NCBI GenBank assembly: GCA_905221605.1
Contig: CAJNDS010002126.1
Coordinates: 420,001 to 484,000 of the forward strand
From: Symbiodinium natans
Taxonomy: Eukaryota > Sar > Dinophyceae > Suessiales > Symbiodiniaceae
Direction: 5' to 3'
Length of the DNA: 64,000 nt
The notes below the pieces were generated by a model. The model searched no databases. It worked only from the letters and a program-made list of their open reading frames with translations, and was not told the DNA's origin. The first letter of the stretch is position 1. The number at the start of each line of letters is the position of its first letter. Shown piece by piece: positions 1-11,738 of this stretch. A program made the position numbers and the translations under genes.

Positions 1-640
1 GCCTTTTCTTTTAGGGCCTGTGCTTTGGTTACGTATTCTGAGGTTTGGGGTCCGACACATGCAAGCCCCAAGAAGTACCCTGAAAAATACACGTAAAAAG
101 TGCTGTACACAACTTTTGTGTTTTCGTGACTTTAGAAGTAGGCTCCCGCTTAGGCGAAACACTCAAAATCGATAAAAAGAGCCCGCCCGTCGAGGAATCT
201 GTGCTGTTTCTTCCTGGCTCCCTAAACCGGACCCAAGACCTAGGTGTTGTGCACATTTCAGCTTGAGCAGGTCCCAATGCATGCCAAAAAACGCAGGGCA
301 AACCAGAATGCGTGTTACCTTGTTTTTGTTGGCCTCGCCACACTGCTTCTTTTGCTGGGGAGCCCGAAGGGGATCGGTGCCCACTACGTGGAAAACATGT
401 TCTTCCGAAGCTGTTCTTGTCGGTGGTTTTCCTGAAGTCTTTCCGAGTGCTGTAATGTCGACTAATGAACCGTATGGGCTGCCTATACACAAGTTCGCTT
501 GTTTCGGAAAACGCGAACTTCGAAAATGACACTTTCCAAGCCTGCGTAAGTGCCGGAAGCACTGTAAATACCGAGTAAAACGCAATTTTTCCAGTCTGCT
601 CACAAATCCTCCGCGGCAAGACGTCCGGGCACAGCGTTAG
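1..640. other. Unique left edge, no supported gene
   Basis: No telomeric repeat. A 196-codon open frame runs on the minus strand (29-619), but composition and lack of motifs do not support it. Confidence 0.3.
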
Positions 641-1200
641 GGTTGGGGTTTAGGGTTTAGGGTTTAGGGTCTAGGGTTTAGGGTTTGGGGTTTGGGGTTG
701 GGGTTTGGGGTTTGGGTTTGGGGGTTGGGGTTTAGTGTGGGGGTGTACCTGTTGGATGCGGGCCACAAATTGAGGATGCACCCAAAACCGGACTGGGGCC
801 GTTTACGCACTGAGAACCCCGAACATACTTGCCCGCTTCATAATGCGAATGACAAGTCTCCAACGCAAACCTAGGCCCTAGGCTCGAATTTTTTAAGCAC
901 CAAACCTTGAAGATTCTGCCTCAGGATCCAAGGCTCGAAGCCCCCAAACCCTGAACACCAAACCCTTTTATGGTCTACTTGTGTTTTTGGGTTTAGAGTT
1001 AAGCTTTAGGTACTCGCCGGTTTCTTTGGTAGTTGATGTTAGGACGAGTGCCCTTTCTTCCTTTACTTTAGGATCTTGTATGGCCTCATTAAACGAAAAG
1101 GGTGCCCTGCTAAGTTGCTTCGTATGGGCTTCAGGACTTAAGGAGGCTTAGTGGTTCAGCGTTTACTCTAAGGAGCCCAAAGAAACCTTCTTCTTTGTAG

Positions 1201-1247
1201 GGCACCTAAGAATATTCGACGTGTGTGAGCCGACGGGGCTGTTGTGG
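1201..1247 (+). CDS. Candidate exon, HLRIFDVCEPTGLLW
   Basis: Acceptor TCTTTGTAG followed by G, open frame, GT donor. Family not recognised. Confidence 0.3.
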
Positions 1248-1789
1248 GTTCAGGTTTCACGGTTTTTTCCAGGTTTGCAGTGATTAGGGGGGTTCAGGGT
1301 TCAGGGATTACGCTTCCAGGTTTGCCAGGTTTTGGGATCAGGGTTGAAGGTTCAGGTTTTCGGGCGCTGGAGTGTTTTTGACCCATTTCCTTCTAGCGAC
1401 GAAAGGGTCGGTCGCACGAGGAACTGGTTTAGGGTTTTGGCCGAGGGCTCAGGGTTTGGAGCCTCGTATCCTTGCCGAAGGCTACTGTGTTTTGGGTCGA
1501 GGGATCATTCCGAGGAGCGCGGACCCGCGCAGGGTTTCAGATTTAAAGCTCAGGGTTCGTGATGTGGGGGGTCGATCTACATGCGGCTCCATGGGCCCTT
1601 TTTTGATGAGCCCTTTGCAGGTACCTTGAACCAAAAGGAGTCTACCGCTGCGCCAGAAAGGGGCCCATAATTTGCATCAGCCCCCCCTAGACCCTAGACC
1701 CTAAACCCTAAACCCTAAACCCTAAACCCTAAACCCTAAACCCTAAACCCTAAACCTCCAAGCCTAGAACCCCTAAACGCTCCAAATAG

Positions 1790-1844
1790 GGTTCCGTGTC
1801 CGCCAAGGGTACCGCCGAGCGCGGATGGCAGCGCGACAGGCAGG
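1790..1844 (+). CDS. Candidate exon between telomere-like arrays
   Basis: Entered from (CCCTAAA)n via AAATAG and left through GTTCAGGG. One frame reads GSVSAKGTAERGWQRDRQ with GC-rich third positions; a second frame is also open. Confidence 0.33.
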
Positions 1845-2239
1845 GTTCAGGGTTCAGGGTTCAGGGTTTAGGGTTTAGGGTCTAGGGTCTAGGGTTCAGG
1901 GTTTAGAGTTTAGGGTTTAGGGTTTAGGGTCTAGGGTTTCGGGTTTAGGGTTTAGGGTTATAATCGGTTTTCGGGTCTACCAATGGGGTGGAGGGTTATT
2001 TGGGTTTGTACCGAAACCCGAAAGCATCCCAAGCAGTTCCAAAGCCCCAGTAGGAGCACTAGGGCCTAAACCATATGAGCCCAAAACTTGTTCCCAACTC
2101 CCCCAAATCCCTGACGCCTGAACCCCAAATCCCTACACTTAAACCCCCGAAAGTCCGAAAACCCCCCAAAGCCCCCAAAGCCCCAAAACCTCTTCAACCA
2201 TTAAATCCAAAGTTGTACCCCAAGCCGAAGCCTCACCAG

Positions 2240-2306
2240 GGCCCCAGGAGGGTGCTGTGCCGACGCAAGCCAAGGCGGGAGATTCTTACAGTCTGGTGTG
2301 CCAAAA
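2240..2306 (+). CDS. Candidate exon, PQEGAVPTQAKAGDSYSLVC
   Basis: Acceptor CTCACCAG, GT donor. Three frames are partly open, so the frame is tentative. Confidence 0.3.
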
Positions 2307-3208
2307 GTGGCTGTGATTGCCACATGGGGGTCTGTGAAGGTTTGATAGGGTCAGGCTTTTGTGATGCCTTCATGAGCATTCCTCTCAGGGCCTTAGGCTT
2401 GGCAGGGTTTACCCGTGGGGTTTAGGCTTGTCTCTCCATGTTGCACGCGGCAGTAGCCTAACGCCGAAAAAAACCCAAACCCTCTAGATTGGGATGTTCC
2501 CCCCTACACTAACAGTCCTTAGTAGGGATTGCATAGTACGCCGATTACAAGCATCCCAACCTAGAGACCCTAAACCCTAACCCCTAAACCCTAAACCCTA
2601 AACCCTATACCCTATACCCTATACCCTAAACCCTATACCCTATGCCCTAAAACCCTGAACCCTGAACCCTCTAGAGACCTTAAACCCGAGACGTTTTGGG
2701 TCCAGGTGCCAAGCGGAAGCGGGACCAACGGTGTGCGACACGCGCCTCTTCTGACAAGATACTCATGTGGGTTTAGGGTGTAGGGTTTAGGGCGTTTAGG
2801 GTTTAAGGTATAAGGGTCCTCACTCCGGTTTCTGGGTTTAGGGTTCAGAAGGGTCCCTGTTTTCCTCCCCGGGAGCCCTTCACAAAAGCCGTGGACCCTA
2901 ACTTGCGCCACAACCGCCAGTTCACTCTCCTCCACTGATGCCCCCTCAATCGCTAAACTCCAACATCCCAAACCCCCGCCCCCTCGATACCCTTAAGCCC
3001 CTGAAGCCCCCTACACACCCCTGAAAGCCCCAAACCGCCTGAACCCGAAACAGACACCCTAAAATCCCAGCCCTGAAATTCCCCCAAAGCCTTAAAACTC
3101 CCTGCAGAAACCCTAGACCGTAAACCCTAAACCCTAAGCCCTAGACCCGAAACCGTAAACCCTAAAACCCTAAGCCCGAAACCTTAAACCCTAAAACCCT
3201 AAAACCCA

Positions 3209-3325
3209 AACCCTAAACCCTAAACCCTAAACCCTAAACCCTAAACCCTAAACCCTAAACCCTAAACCCTAAACCCTAAACCCTAAACCCTAAACCCTAA
3301 ACCCTAACCCTAAACCCTAAACCCC
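3209..3325. repeat. (CCCTAAA)n array
   Basis: Near-perfect heptamers with degenerate copies on both sides; C-rich strand on top. Confidence 0.9.
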
Positions 3326-3865
3326 AAGTTCTAAACCCCAAACCCTAAACCCAACCCTTGCGGACCCAAAAGGCGCCCCACGGTGCGGTGCCCCTGGTGT
3401 CTTCAGCGCCAGGCCTGTGGCATGCGTCTTCGGGCTTGGGGTTTAGGATGTAGTGTTTAGGGTTTGGTGTTTAGGATTTAGGGTTTAGGGTTTGGGGTTT
3501 AGGATTTAGGGTTTAGGGTTTGGGGTTTAGGATTTAGGGTTTAGGGTTTGGGGTTTAGGATTTAGGGTGTAGGGTTTGGGGTTAGGTTTCAGGGTTAATG
3601 ATTTAGGGTTTGGGGTTTGGGGTTTGGGGTTTAGGGTCTAAAGTTTGGGGTTTAGGGTTAGGGTCCAAGGCTCCCCTTGCCGCTTCGGTCGATTTTAGGC
3701 TCCCCTACAAAATCCCGAATGAGGGCCGCTGAATCCCGAAATCCCTCAACCCTAAACCCTAAACCCTCAACACCAACTGCTCGAATGAGCACAAGCGAGC
3801 ACTCAAGCCCGAGCCCGTGAAGGCCCGATCATCCCGGTAGCCCAAAGCCTAGCAAGCCTGAACCC

Positions 3866-4131
3866 TAAACCCTAAACCCTAAACCCTAAACCCTAAACCC
3901 TAAACCCTAAACCCTAAACCCTAAACCCTAAACCCTAAACCCTAAACCCTAAACCCTAAACCCTAAACCCTAAACCCTAAACCCTAAACCCAAATAAACC
4001 CTAAACCCTAAACCCTAAACCCTAAACCCTAAACCCTAAACCCTAAACCCTAAACCCTAAACCCTAAACCCTAAACCCTAAACCCTAAACCCTAAACCCT
4101 AAACCCTAAACCCTAAACCCTAAACCCTAAC
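3866..4131. repeat. (CCCTAAA)n array, about 265 bp
   Basis: One of the longest pure arrays; a single interruption (CCAAATAAACCC) near 3990. Confidence 0.93.
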
Positions 4132-4883
4132 CCTTGTGGCTTGGGGTTTAGGGTTGGCTTTAGGGCTTAGTGTACTCAAGAAGCCTCTGAACCCTAAACG
4201 CCTAAAGTCCCGAAACCCCAAGCCCTACGCCCCTAAACCCCTAGAAGCCCCCTTCGCCCTACCCCAGAATACCTAAAGTTGAGGGTTTAGAGCCTAAACC
4301 CTAAACCCTAAACCCTAAACCCTAAACCCTAAACCCGAAACCCTAAACCCTAAACCCTAAGCCCAAAACCTCAAACCCTGAAGCCTCAGAGCTCGCAAGC
4401 GAAGAAGCCTTGTTTTCCAGGGGCGGAAGCTAGGATTCCGGAGCCGCCGAAGCCACCGAGTGACCCGGCCGAGCCGTTTCTTGGGTTTTTTGTCGGGTTA
4501 AGGTTAGGGTTAGAGTTAGGGTAAGGTTTGGGGTTGGGGTTGGGGGGGGGTCTTGGGCCGTTTTGGGTTTGTTGTTTGGGGGTTTAGGCTTTGGCGTGGG
4601 TTTGGCGGGTTTAGGGTTGAGGGTTTAGGGCTTTTTGGTAGAGATCTGGTTTGAGGGGCCTTGCGGATCTAAGGATTTTGACTTGCACGGTTGAGGGGTC
4701 TATGAGGCTTGGGCCTCAGGCTTAGGGTTTGAGGTTTCTTGAGGTGTAGGGTTCATTCCCCAGCCTCTGTCATACGCATGCATGCCCCACATTCTTTGCG
4801 TTCCCGGCGTGCCATGCAGCAGATAAGACAGTCGACTATCCTGTTGCAGGGCCCAACTTGCCCCTGAGTTGCGTTTTAGGGTC

Positions 4884-4958
4884 TAGGGTTTAGGGTTTAG
4901 GGTTTAGGGTTTAGGGTTTAGGGTTTAGGGTTTAGGGTTTAGGGTTTAGGGTTTAGGG
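4884..4958. repeat. (TTTAGGG)n array
   Basis: Pure heptamers starting the intron after the coding-like island 4764-4872. Confidence 0.9.
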
Positions 4959-5196
4959 CTCGACCACGGCCGGCGAACCAAAACCCCGTGAGAGTGCTGG
5001 GGTTGAGGGTCTAGGGTTGGGTTTCGGGTGTAGGGTGAACTCTAAACCCGAAACACTGAACCCTAAACCCCCATATGCACTGAAAGGCCTCGAGATCTTG
5101 GCCCTTTTGCACCCTCAGCCTTCGCAGGTCGCGAGATCCGGTGCATCTGCGGAGTTAATGAGATGATCACACCCAACAGCTGCCACCCCAGCTGAG

Positions 5197-5275
5197 GGAG
5201 GGTTTAGGGTTTAGGGTTTAGGGTTTAGGGTTTAGGGTTTAGGGTTTAGGGTTTAGGGTTTAGGGTTTAGGGTTG
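5197..5275. repeat. (TTTAGGG)n array
   Basis: Pure heptamers; paired with (CCCTAAA)n blocks at 5389-5475 and 5610-5712. Confidence 0.9.
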
Positions 5276-5736
5276 CATGCCAGGGTTCAGGGCGAACTCC
5301 ACGGTCGGTCTGGGGTGCAGGGCTTCAGGTATCGATGTCTAGGGAGTCGAGTTCGGTGACGCCTGCCTACCTACTGTTTGCTTAACAGCCCTAAACCCTA
5401 AACCCTAAACCCTAAATCCTAAACCCTAAGCCCTAAACCCTAAACCCTAAACCCTAAACACTAAACCCTAAACCCTACATCTTAACGAACGTTCTTCTTC
5501 ATGGGGGAAATGCAGGGGTTATTATCTTGCAGGCTACTGACCCGGGAGCCCTCGTGCAAACCTGAAACCTTCAAAACCACCGAAGGAGCCCTGCAGGCCC
5601 CCCAAGCCCTAAACCCGAAACCCTAAACCCTAAACCCTAAACCCTAAACCCTAAACCCTAAACCCTAAACCCTAAACCCTAAACCCTAAACCCTAAACCC
5701 TAAACCCTAAACCGCCCCCTCCAGCCTTAAACCCAG

Positions 5737-5799
5737 GCCCCAAGTGATGCAAAAACTAGAGTACTTGGTGGTCAACCTCCAATGCATGCAAGAGCCTAG
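5737..5799 (+). CDS. Candidate exon, PQVMQKLEYLVVNLQCMQE
   Basis: Acceptor made by the array end (TTAAACCCAG), first base G, GC donor. Helical composition; family unknown. Confidence 0.32.
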   Translation, partial: APSDAKTRVLGGQPPMHARA

Positions 5800-6325
5800 G
5801 CCCCCTCATCCAAATTTAGGTCTACAGGGCTTCGGGGTTTTGGGGATTTTTGGGTCATTTAGGTGGTTCAGGGGGGGTCGGGCTTGTAGGGCTTGTTGTT
5901 GAGGATCTAGGGTCTGGGGCAAGAAGTGCGCTGCTGGAGTTACCCGTTCTTGAAGGCTCAGAGCAACGAACCCCAAACCCTGAACCCACCGTTTAGGGTT
6001 TAGGGTTTAGGGTTTAGGGTTTGGGGGTTACTCCGAAACCTCGAGCCCAAAGCTCCGTCTCTGCGTGCGAACGCCTCGAGGCCCGATTAGCGGTCTGGTT
6101 GTGTGCAGGGCTTGCAATTGCGACCTGGCCTGTTTAGGGTTTAGGGTTTAGGGTTGAGGGTTGAGGGTTTCGGGTTTAGGGTTTAGGGTTTAGGGTTCAG
6201 GGGTTGGTGGATTTCATGGGGGGATGTGCGGGGTGTAAGGTTCGGGGTTTAGGGTTGTGGCTTTGCGGCTTGCAGGGCTTCTAGGCCATGGTCTTTCTTG
6301 GGATTGGACACAAGGCTTAGGGGGT

Positions 6326-6425
6326 TGGGGTTTAGGGTTTAGGGTTTAGGGTTTAGGGTTTAGGGTTTAGGGTTTAGGGTTTAGGGTTTAGGGTTTAGGG
6401 TTTAGGGTTTCGGGTTTAGGGTTTA
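6326..6425. repeat. (TTTAGGG)n array
   Basis: Pure heptamers with one TTTCGGG variant. Confidence 0.9.
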
Positions 6426-6812
6426 GCCATCCTCCGAAGCATCGAAAAGGCCTGATACGATGCACGCGTTGTTTCGTACAGGGCACACAATTTGGTTCCG
6501 GGGTCCCTAGGTCGAGGGCTTCCCTAAGAGTGCGAAAAGCATATTTTGGCTTTAGGGTTTAGGGTTTAGGGTTTAGGGTTTAGGGTTTAGGGTTTCCGCG
6601 CTTTCGTTGACAGCGTCTTATCCGTCCGAGGTGGCGACCACAAGAGAAGCCACCACGTTCACAGATGGAACTCGGCCGTTTGGAACAACCCAAATCTCTG
6701 AACCGTAAATAAGTACCTTGAACCTAAAAGTCCTAAAACCCTAAAGCCCGAAAACCCTAAAGCCCTAAACCCTAAAACCTCAGAACGCATCTGGAGCCCT
6801 GCGCGCGGCCAG

Positions 6813-6861
6813 GTTCACTTCATCAAAACTGTGCCGGCCTCAGACGTCTACAATTTTCAAG
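6813..6861 (+). CDS. Candidate exon, VHFIKTVPASDVYNFQ
   Basis: Starts after CGCGGCCAG; the same frame is open upstream to 6784. GA donor. Lies between CCCTAAA-type and TTTAGGG-type repeats. Confidence 0.37.
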
Positions 6862-7167
6862 GACCCCCTAAAAGGAACCCCCCTCAGGGTCTCGGGTTTA
6901 GGGTTTGGGGTTTAGGGCTTGCAGGGTCATAGGGTCTATGGGGTCTATGCCGTTCATAGGGTGGATTAATTTTGATCTGCAAAGTCCAGCATGGAGCTTC
7001 GAGGCACCAGAAAACCGAGACCCAAACCCTAAACCCTAAGCCCTAAGCCCTAAGCCCTTAGCCCTGAGCCCTAAACCCTAAGCCTAAACCCAAAATTAGG
7101 GTACCTTGAACCCAAAACCCCACACCCCAAAGCCTCCATCCATCTCCTCCTTGCCCAGCTTCTGCAG

Positions 7168-7270
7168 GTGTGAAGGGAACACTCAATAGTACACCGCCTG
7201 CGGCCCGGAGTGACCTGAGAGACATGCACACCGTGGTGTGTGGAGGTTGGTGCTTGTCTGAGAGAACTCG
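7168..7270 (+). CDS. Candidate exon, SDLRDMHTVVCGGWCLSE
   Basis: Acceptor CTTCTGCAG; the frame is open for 34 codons to GTTTAGGG, where the next array starts. Family not recognised. Confidence 0.38.
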
Positions 7271-7680
7271 GTTTAGGGTTTAGGGTTTAGGGTTTAGGCT
7301 CTTCAGAATCCCCGCGCCAAGGCCGTCGCAGTTCGTGTGTCCTCCATGCCGGTTAGAGCGCGTGGATGAGCTCTTCCGGCCTGCTTGAAGAGCCCTGACA
7401 GCCGGACCGACTACGGAATACAAGAGAGCCCAACAAGGCTAAATTTTCTCCCTTTGTAATAATTAATAGGGTTTAGGGTTTAGGGTCAATCACGACCATA
7501 AGCTCCTGTACAGGCCGTCTAGGAGCTGCAGAAGCTTCTAGCTTTAGCGGTTGAGGGATGTGAGGTCTACAGAATCGGTCTGAAGCTATTTTTGATGTAT
7601 GGTATATTCTGTCATGAGTTACCTCTTTTATAGCTTGCATGTTATATATTATGGCCTATATATAACATACCACGTATTTC

Positions 7681-7791
7681 CTTGGTAGCCCAGTGGTACC
7701 CTTTGCCTTTGTTTCTGTTATGGGTTCCCTTATAAAATAACCTAGCCAAAAAAGGGTGCCCTTATTGTAATATGGCTACTGGGCTACCAAG
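7681..7791. mobile_element. MITE-like element, family A copy 1
   Basis: 111 bp with terminal inverted repeats CTTGGTAGCCCAGT / ACTGGGCTACCAAG. A separate 10-bp perfect hairpin (ATGTTATATA, 7639-7668) sits just upstream. Confidence 0.75.
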
Positions 7792-8248
7792 TTTTTCGGG
7801 TGTAGGCGCTAGTTTCCGTCTGCCTCGAGAGGTCACACAAGAGGCACCTTCAACAAAGCACACATGCGCCCGAGCATGAATGATACTCAACCGAACTACT
7901 CAACTATTGAGGGGTTACCCTAAACCCTAAGCCCTGAACCCGAAAATCTGAACACACTTCAAAGCTGAAGACGAGCAAGCGCTTGCAGACTGTGGTCTCA
8001 AGGCTTGCGTGTGTGTGGCTTTTGGCACAGACATGCGTGGACAAATGATGTGAGCACCTCGTGGTAAGTATAGGGCGCCCACAGTTTCAGGAGCTTGGGC
8101 GGCTTGTGAAGGGCTTTTGGTTTTTCGGGTTTTTGGAGATTCAGAGGCTTTGGAGAAGAGTTTGGGACTCCTCAGCCCTAAGCCCTAAGCCCTAAACCCT
8201 AAACCCTAAACCCTAAACCCTAAACCTTGCCACCCCCAGCCTGGCCAG

Positions 8249-8328
8249 GTTTCACCCCACAGTTGGCGCGGGCTTGCTGAAGCACAGCTACGCGACTTGT
8301 TCTACCACGCCGGGGGTCCGAGCTCTGG
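8249..8328 (+). CDS. Candidate exon, GLAEAQLRDLFYHAGG
   Basis: Acceptor CTGGCCAG with a G start, GT donor GTGTAGGG. A competing frame from 8240 is also open. Confidence 0.36.
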
Positions 8329-8954
8329 GTGTAGGGTTTAGGGTTTAGGGCTTAGGGTTTGCGGGGGTTGGGTCTTAGGGTTTGTTTATAAGGATTAGGG
8401 ATCAGGGTTTCTCCCACTCACGCCGGGGCCCGACGTCTGGGAGGGGGTTGGAGGTTTCGAGGTTAGGTTGGCTGCTTTTTGAATAATCAAACTGCAAAGC
8501 GGCACCACTAAGGGAGTATACCAGCATGTCGGACTCGAACACGCCCACAGGGCCTACCGAAGCCCCCCAGCTCCTGCTGCCCTCAAGGCCCTGCAGGAGG
8601 TTTCCTAAGCCTAAAATTGAGGGTTTAGGGTTTAGGGTTTTAGGTTTCGGGTTTTGGGTTTAAGGGGCTGTCAGTCAAGTTTCTTGGAGGGCATACCCTA
8701 GGACCGCAAGACCAATACAGCACGCTGTACAGTCAAAGGCGGGTTCAGCACCTCCACTTGGCACCTCCATCAGCAGCTTACACTCGAGTTCTGAGCTCCC
8801 TATTCCCCCCATCAAATCGTTTAGGGTTTAGGGTTTAGGGTTTAGGGTTTAGGGTTGAGGGTTTAGTGTTCAGTGTTGAGGGTTTAGGGTTTCGGGTTTG
8901 GGCTTGCTTTCGGCACGGTCCGGTTCAGTACTGCACTGCACGGTCCGGTTCGGT

Positions 8955-9640
8955 ACTGCGGTCCCAGGCCAACCTCCCCTCCACCCCTTCCAGCCACCCT
9001 TCGCCCAGCCACCACCTCCACTCCTTCCCCACCAAGCACCCCCAAGCACCCCGGCCCTGCCCCCCACTCACCACCCCCCCTCCACGCCACCAAATCCAGC
9101 CACCCACCTCCACCCCTCCGGCCACCCGCTCCAAGCCACCTCCCAGCCAATTTTCCAGCCACCACCCACCCCTCCACAGCCACCCCCTCCAGCCACCCAC
9201 GCCGTCCAGCCACCCACACCCTCCAGACGCCACCCCTCCAGCCACCACCCCCCTCCAGCCACCCACCCTCCAGCCACGCACCCCCTCCATCTCCAGCCAC
9301 CACACCCTCCAGCCGCCATCCTGCAGGCATCACACCAGCCATGCACACTCTACAGCGCTCCGACCACCCAACACTTAAAACCCCGTGGGTGGCTGCAGGG
9401 GGTTGTGGCTGGAGGTTGGAGGGGGTGGCTGGAGGTGGTGGCTGGAGGTGGTGGCTGGAGGTGGTGGCTGGCTGGAGGCTTGGTGGCTGGAGGGAGTGGT
9501 GGCTGGAGGGTGGGTGGAAGGGGTGGGTGGGGTTTACGGTTCGGTGCGGTACGGTAAGCCTCCTGCACGGTTCGGTGCGGTACGGTAAGCTTCCTGCACG
9601 GTTCGGTGCAGTACGGTAACGGTTCGGTGCGGTACGGCGG
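8955..9640. repeat. Palindromic minisatellite region
   Basis: CTCCAGCCACC-type units (about 8955-9335) face inverted GGTGGCTGGAGG units (about 9395-9530). Outside lie CGGTTCGGTACTGC-type units on the left and three 31-bp units with ACGGTTCGGTGCGGTACGG on the right (9536, 9567, 9598). The whole block is an imperfect giant hairpin. Confidence 0.8.
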
Positions 9641-10040
9641 AATTGTATTGTTGAAACGCCCATGTTCATGCTTACAGCGCAATATCTTTGAAAGGTTTTC
9701 TGTTCGTGGGGGAGGATTCTAAACGGACCCTAAACCCCATAATTTAGGGGCCGGAGTCATATTCCAATAGTACTCCCCTATGTGTGCCTATATGCTTGTA
9801 CCATTACAACCCCCAAAACCCTATTCCAATTATTGCGGCTCCCTATATCAAGCCCTGAGCCGTTCTGGGGTTCAGGGTTATATTGGTTGGTGCTCTCTTT
9901 AAGTAGCGTTTCTGTTTTGTAGGGGGGTGCTTATTAGGGTATCCCGGGGCTGTATTAAGGCATAAGATAAAGAGGCCACCGGCCTTTTTAAGTTCAGGGT
10001 GTACTGTGTAGGGTGTCGGAAGCCGGTCGCCAGCATGCAG

Positions 10041-10109
10041 GTTCTCTTTGACGTTCACGGCGCAGGCCGGCCCCGCATGCAGGCTGAGGGAGAAGATCTA
10101 CTGAGAAAA
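10041..10109 (+). CDS. Candidate exon, VLFDVHGAGRPRMQAEGEDL
   Basis: Acceptor GCATGCAG, 23 codons, GC donor formed by the start of the CCCTAAA array (GCCCTAAACCC). Phase 0 to the next candidate. Confidence 0.45.
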
Positions 10110-10341
10110 GCCCTAAACCCTAAACCCAAAACCCAAAAACCTAAAGCCTAAACCCTACAGACATCTAAAAGAGGTCATTGGGGTTGCAAAAAAAATCCTG
10201 CAGACCCCAAGCCACTGACAAAATCGAAGAAAACCCTCAACCGTAGACTCGAAACCTTCAACCCAACAGTCCCAAAACCCACATCCCTGGCCTCCGTAAG
10301 CCCTAATTAAGCCCTAAGTCCACAAACTCGAAATTCCTCAG

Positions 10342-10414
10342 GCGACCCAGTGGAAGAGGCAGTGCTGGGCCGTCCATCTGCGCGCGCGGGTCTTGGAGAT
10401 AGCCAGCTCTCTAG
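10342..10414 (+). CDS. Candidate exon, ATQWKRQCWAVHLRARVLEI
   Basis: Acceptor TTCCTCAG, donor AG|GTCTAGGG. Third positions are strongly GC-rich. Confidence 0.47.
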
Positions 10415-10685
10415 GTCTAGGGTTGAGAGTTTAGGGTCTAGGGACTAGGGGCCTCCGAAAGCCAGATTTGCTTTTTGAATCGACATTTTACAACCGGGGT
10501 CCCGCATTGTTGCAAAACCACATCAATCATGTTTTGGGGCCATAAAGCCTAGGTTTTACGGCTTGTGCTCCAGGGTTAGGGCCATTAGCAGCATGGAGTT
10601 TTTACCACTAAACTTTATTCAGAAAACCCTGAAACCGAAACCCTAAGCCCTAAACCCAAAACCCTTCCTGGGCTTGTCATTCTAG

Positions 10686-10751
10686 GATCTCAGTCCGACG
10701 AGACTTCGGCCAGAATCATAGATTTCGTCATCTGCCCAAGCCTGGAACGCC
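10686..10751 (+). CDS. Candidate exon, SARIIDFVICPSLER
   Basis: Acceptor CATTCTAG; the intron starts GTAAACCCTAAACCC, a donor created by the array. In phase with 10342-10414. Confidence 0.3.
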
Positions 10752-10920
10752 GTAAACCCTAAACCCTAAACCCTAAACCCTAAACCCTAAACCCTAAACC
10801 CTAAACCCTAAACCCTAAACCCTAAACCCTAAACCCTAAACCCTAAACCCTAAACCCTAAACCCCCCACACAAAAGCCCCGCACAAGTCCGCTGTTTCGC
10901 CGAGTCCGTTCACGTTCAAG

Positions 10921-10976
10921 GGGGCGATCTGAGCGGTCCGGCCTGGCCCCACAAAGTTCAGGCCGAGCTGTATGGG
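10921..10976 (+). CDS. Candidate exon, GDLSGPAWPHKVQAELYG
   Basis: Acceptor GTTCAAG with a G start (frame open from 10888). GT donor runs into a TTTAGGG array. Confidence 0.4.
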
Positions 10977-11241
10977 GTTTGGGGAGATTTAGGGTTTAGG
11001 GTTTAGGGTTTAGGGTTTAGGGCTTCCGGGTGCTTCGGGTTTACAGTAGAGTTTGGGGAATTAGGAGCGGTTTTGGCGCTCCCAAGGTTTTAGGGCTTGG
11101 CGCTTGAGGGATTGGGGGTATTTCGGGGCTTTTTATCCTTTGAACCCTGAATCCGAAGATGCTAAACCTGCCCTAGAGAGGCCCAAATTCTAAGCCCTAA
11201 ACCGCAGGGTTCAAGGGCCTCCCTAACCCCGCATTGCGCAG

Positions 11242-11335
11242 GGCAAGCTCAACGGACGACAATGCGTGGCGATCGACCCACCCAAGCATCTTCACGCAAC
11301 CTGCCTCAATCACTTGGCGCTGCGTTCTGCCCAAG
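11242..11335 (+). CDS. Candidate exon, GKLNGRQCVAIDPPKHLHAT
   Basis: Acceptor TTGCGCAG; continues CLNHLALRSAQDL. The 3' end is unclear because the following CCC/AAA-rich sequence stays open. Confidence 0.45.
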
Positions 11336-11675
11336 ACCTCAAACCCCCAAGTTGCCCCCGAGACCCCAAACCCCAAACCCTAAACCTCAAGCCAGCCCTC
11401 AAGCCACTAAGCCCAAAACCCTACAGGGCTCTTGCATCTCGGGGGGGGGAGCGCTTGGGGGGGCGTGAAGGTCGGGCTTGGGATGGAAAGCTGTCATTTT
11501 TTGGGTTTCGGGTTTAGGGGGTGTAGGGTTTGGGGGGTTGTGGTTTGGGTTGTGGTTTGGGGGCTTAGGTGTTTGGGTTCAGGGCTCTGCTTGCGCATGG
11601 CTTCTTCCAAGATCCAGGATCATTTTATGGGTTTGGGGTTTAGAGTTTCGGGGTTATCCTGCAAAACCTCTGCAG

Positions 11676-11738
11676 GACCTTCTCCTGGCAAGAAAAAGGA
11701 ATCTGTGGGGGGTCCGGTGGGTGCATTCTCCTGAGATT
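11676..11738 (+). CDS. Candidate exon, DLLLARKRNLWGVRWVHSPE
   Basis: Acceptor CCTCTGCAG, GT donor after ATT. Family not recognised. Confidence 0.4.

Noticed and set aside
29-619. 196-codon minus-strand open frame
   Set aside because: No recognisable domain, unlikely amino-acid composition and overlapping plus frames; not enough to call a gene.
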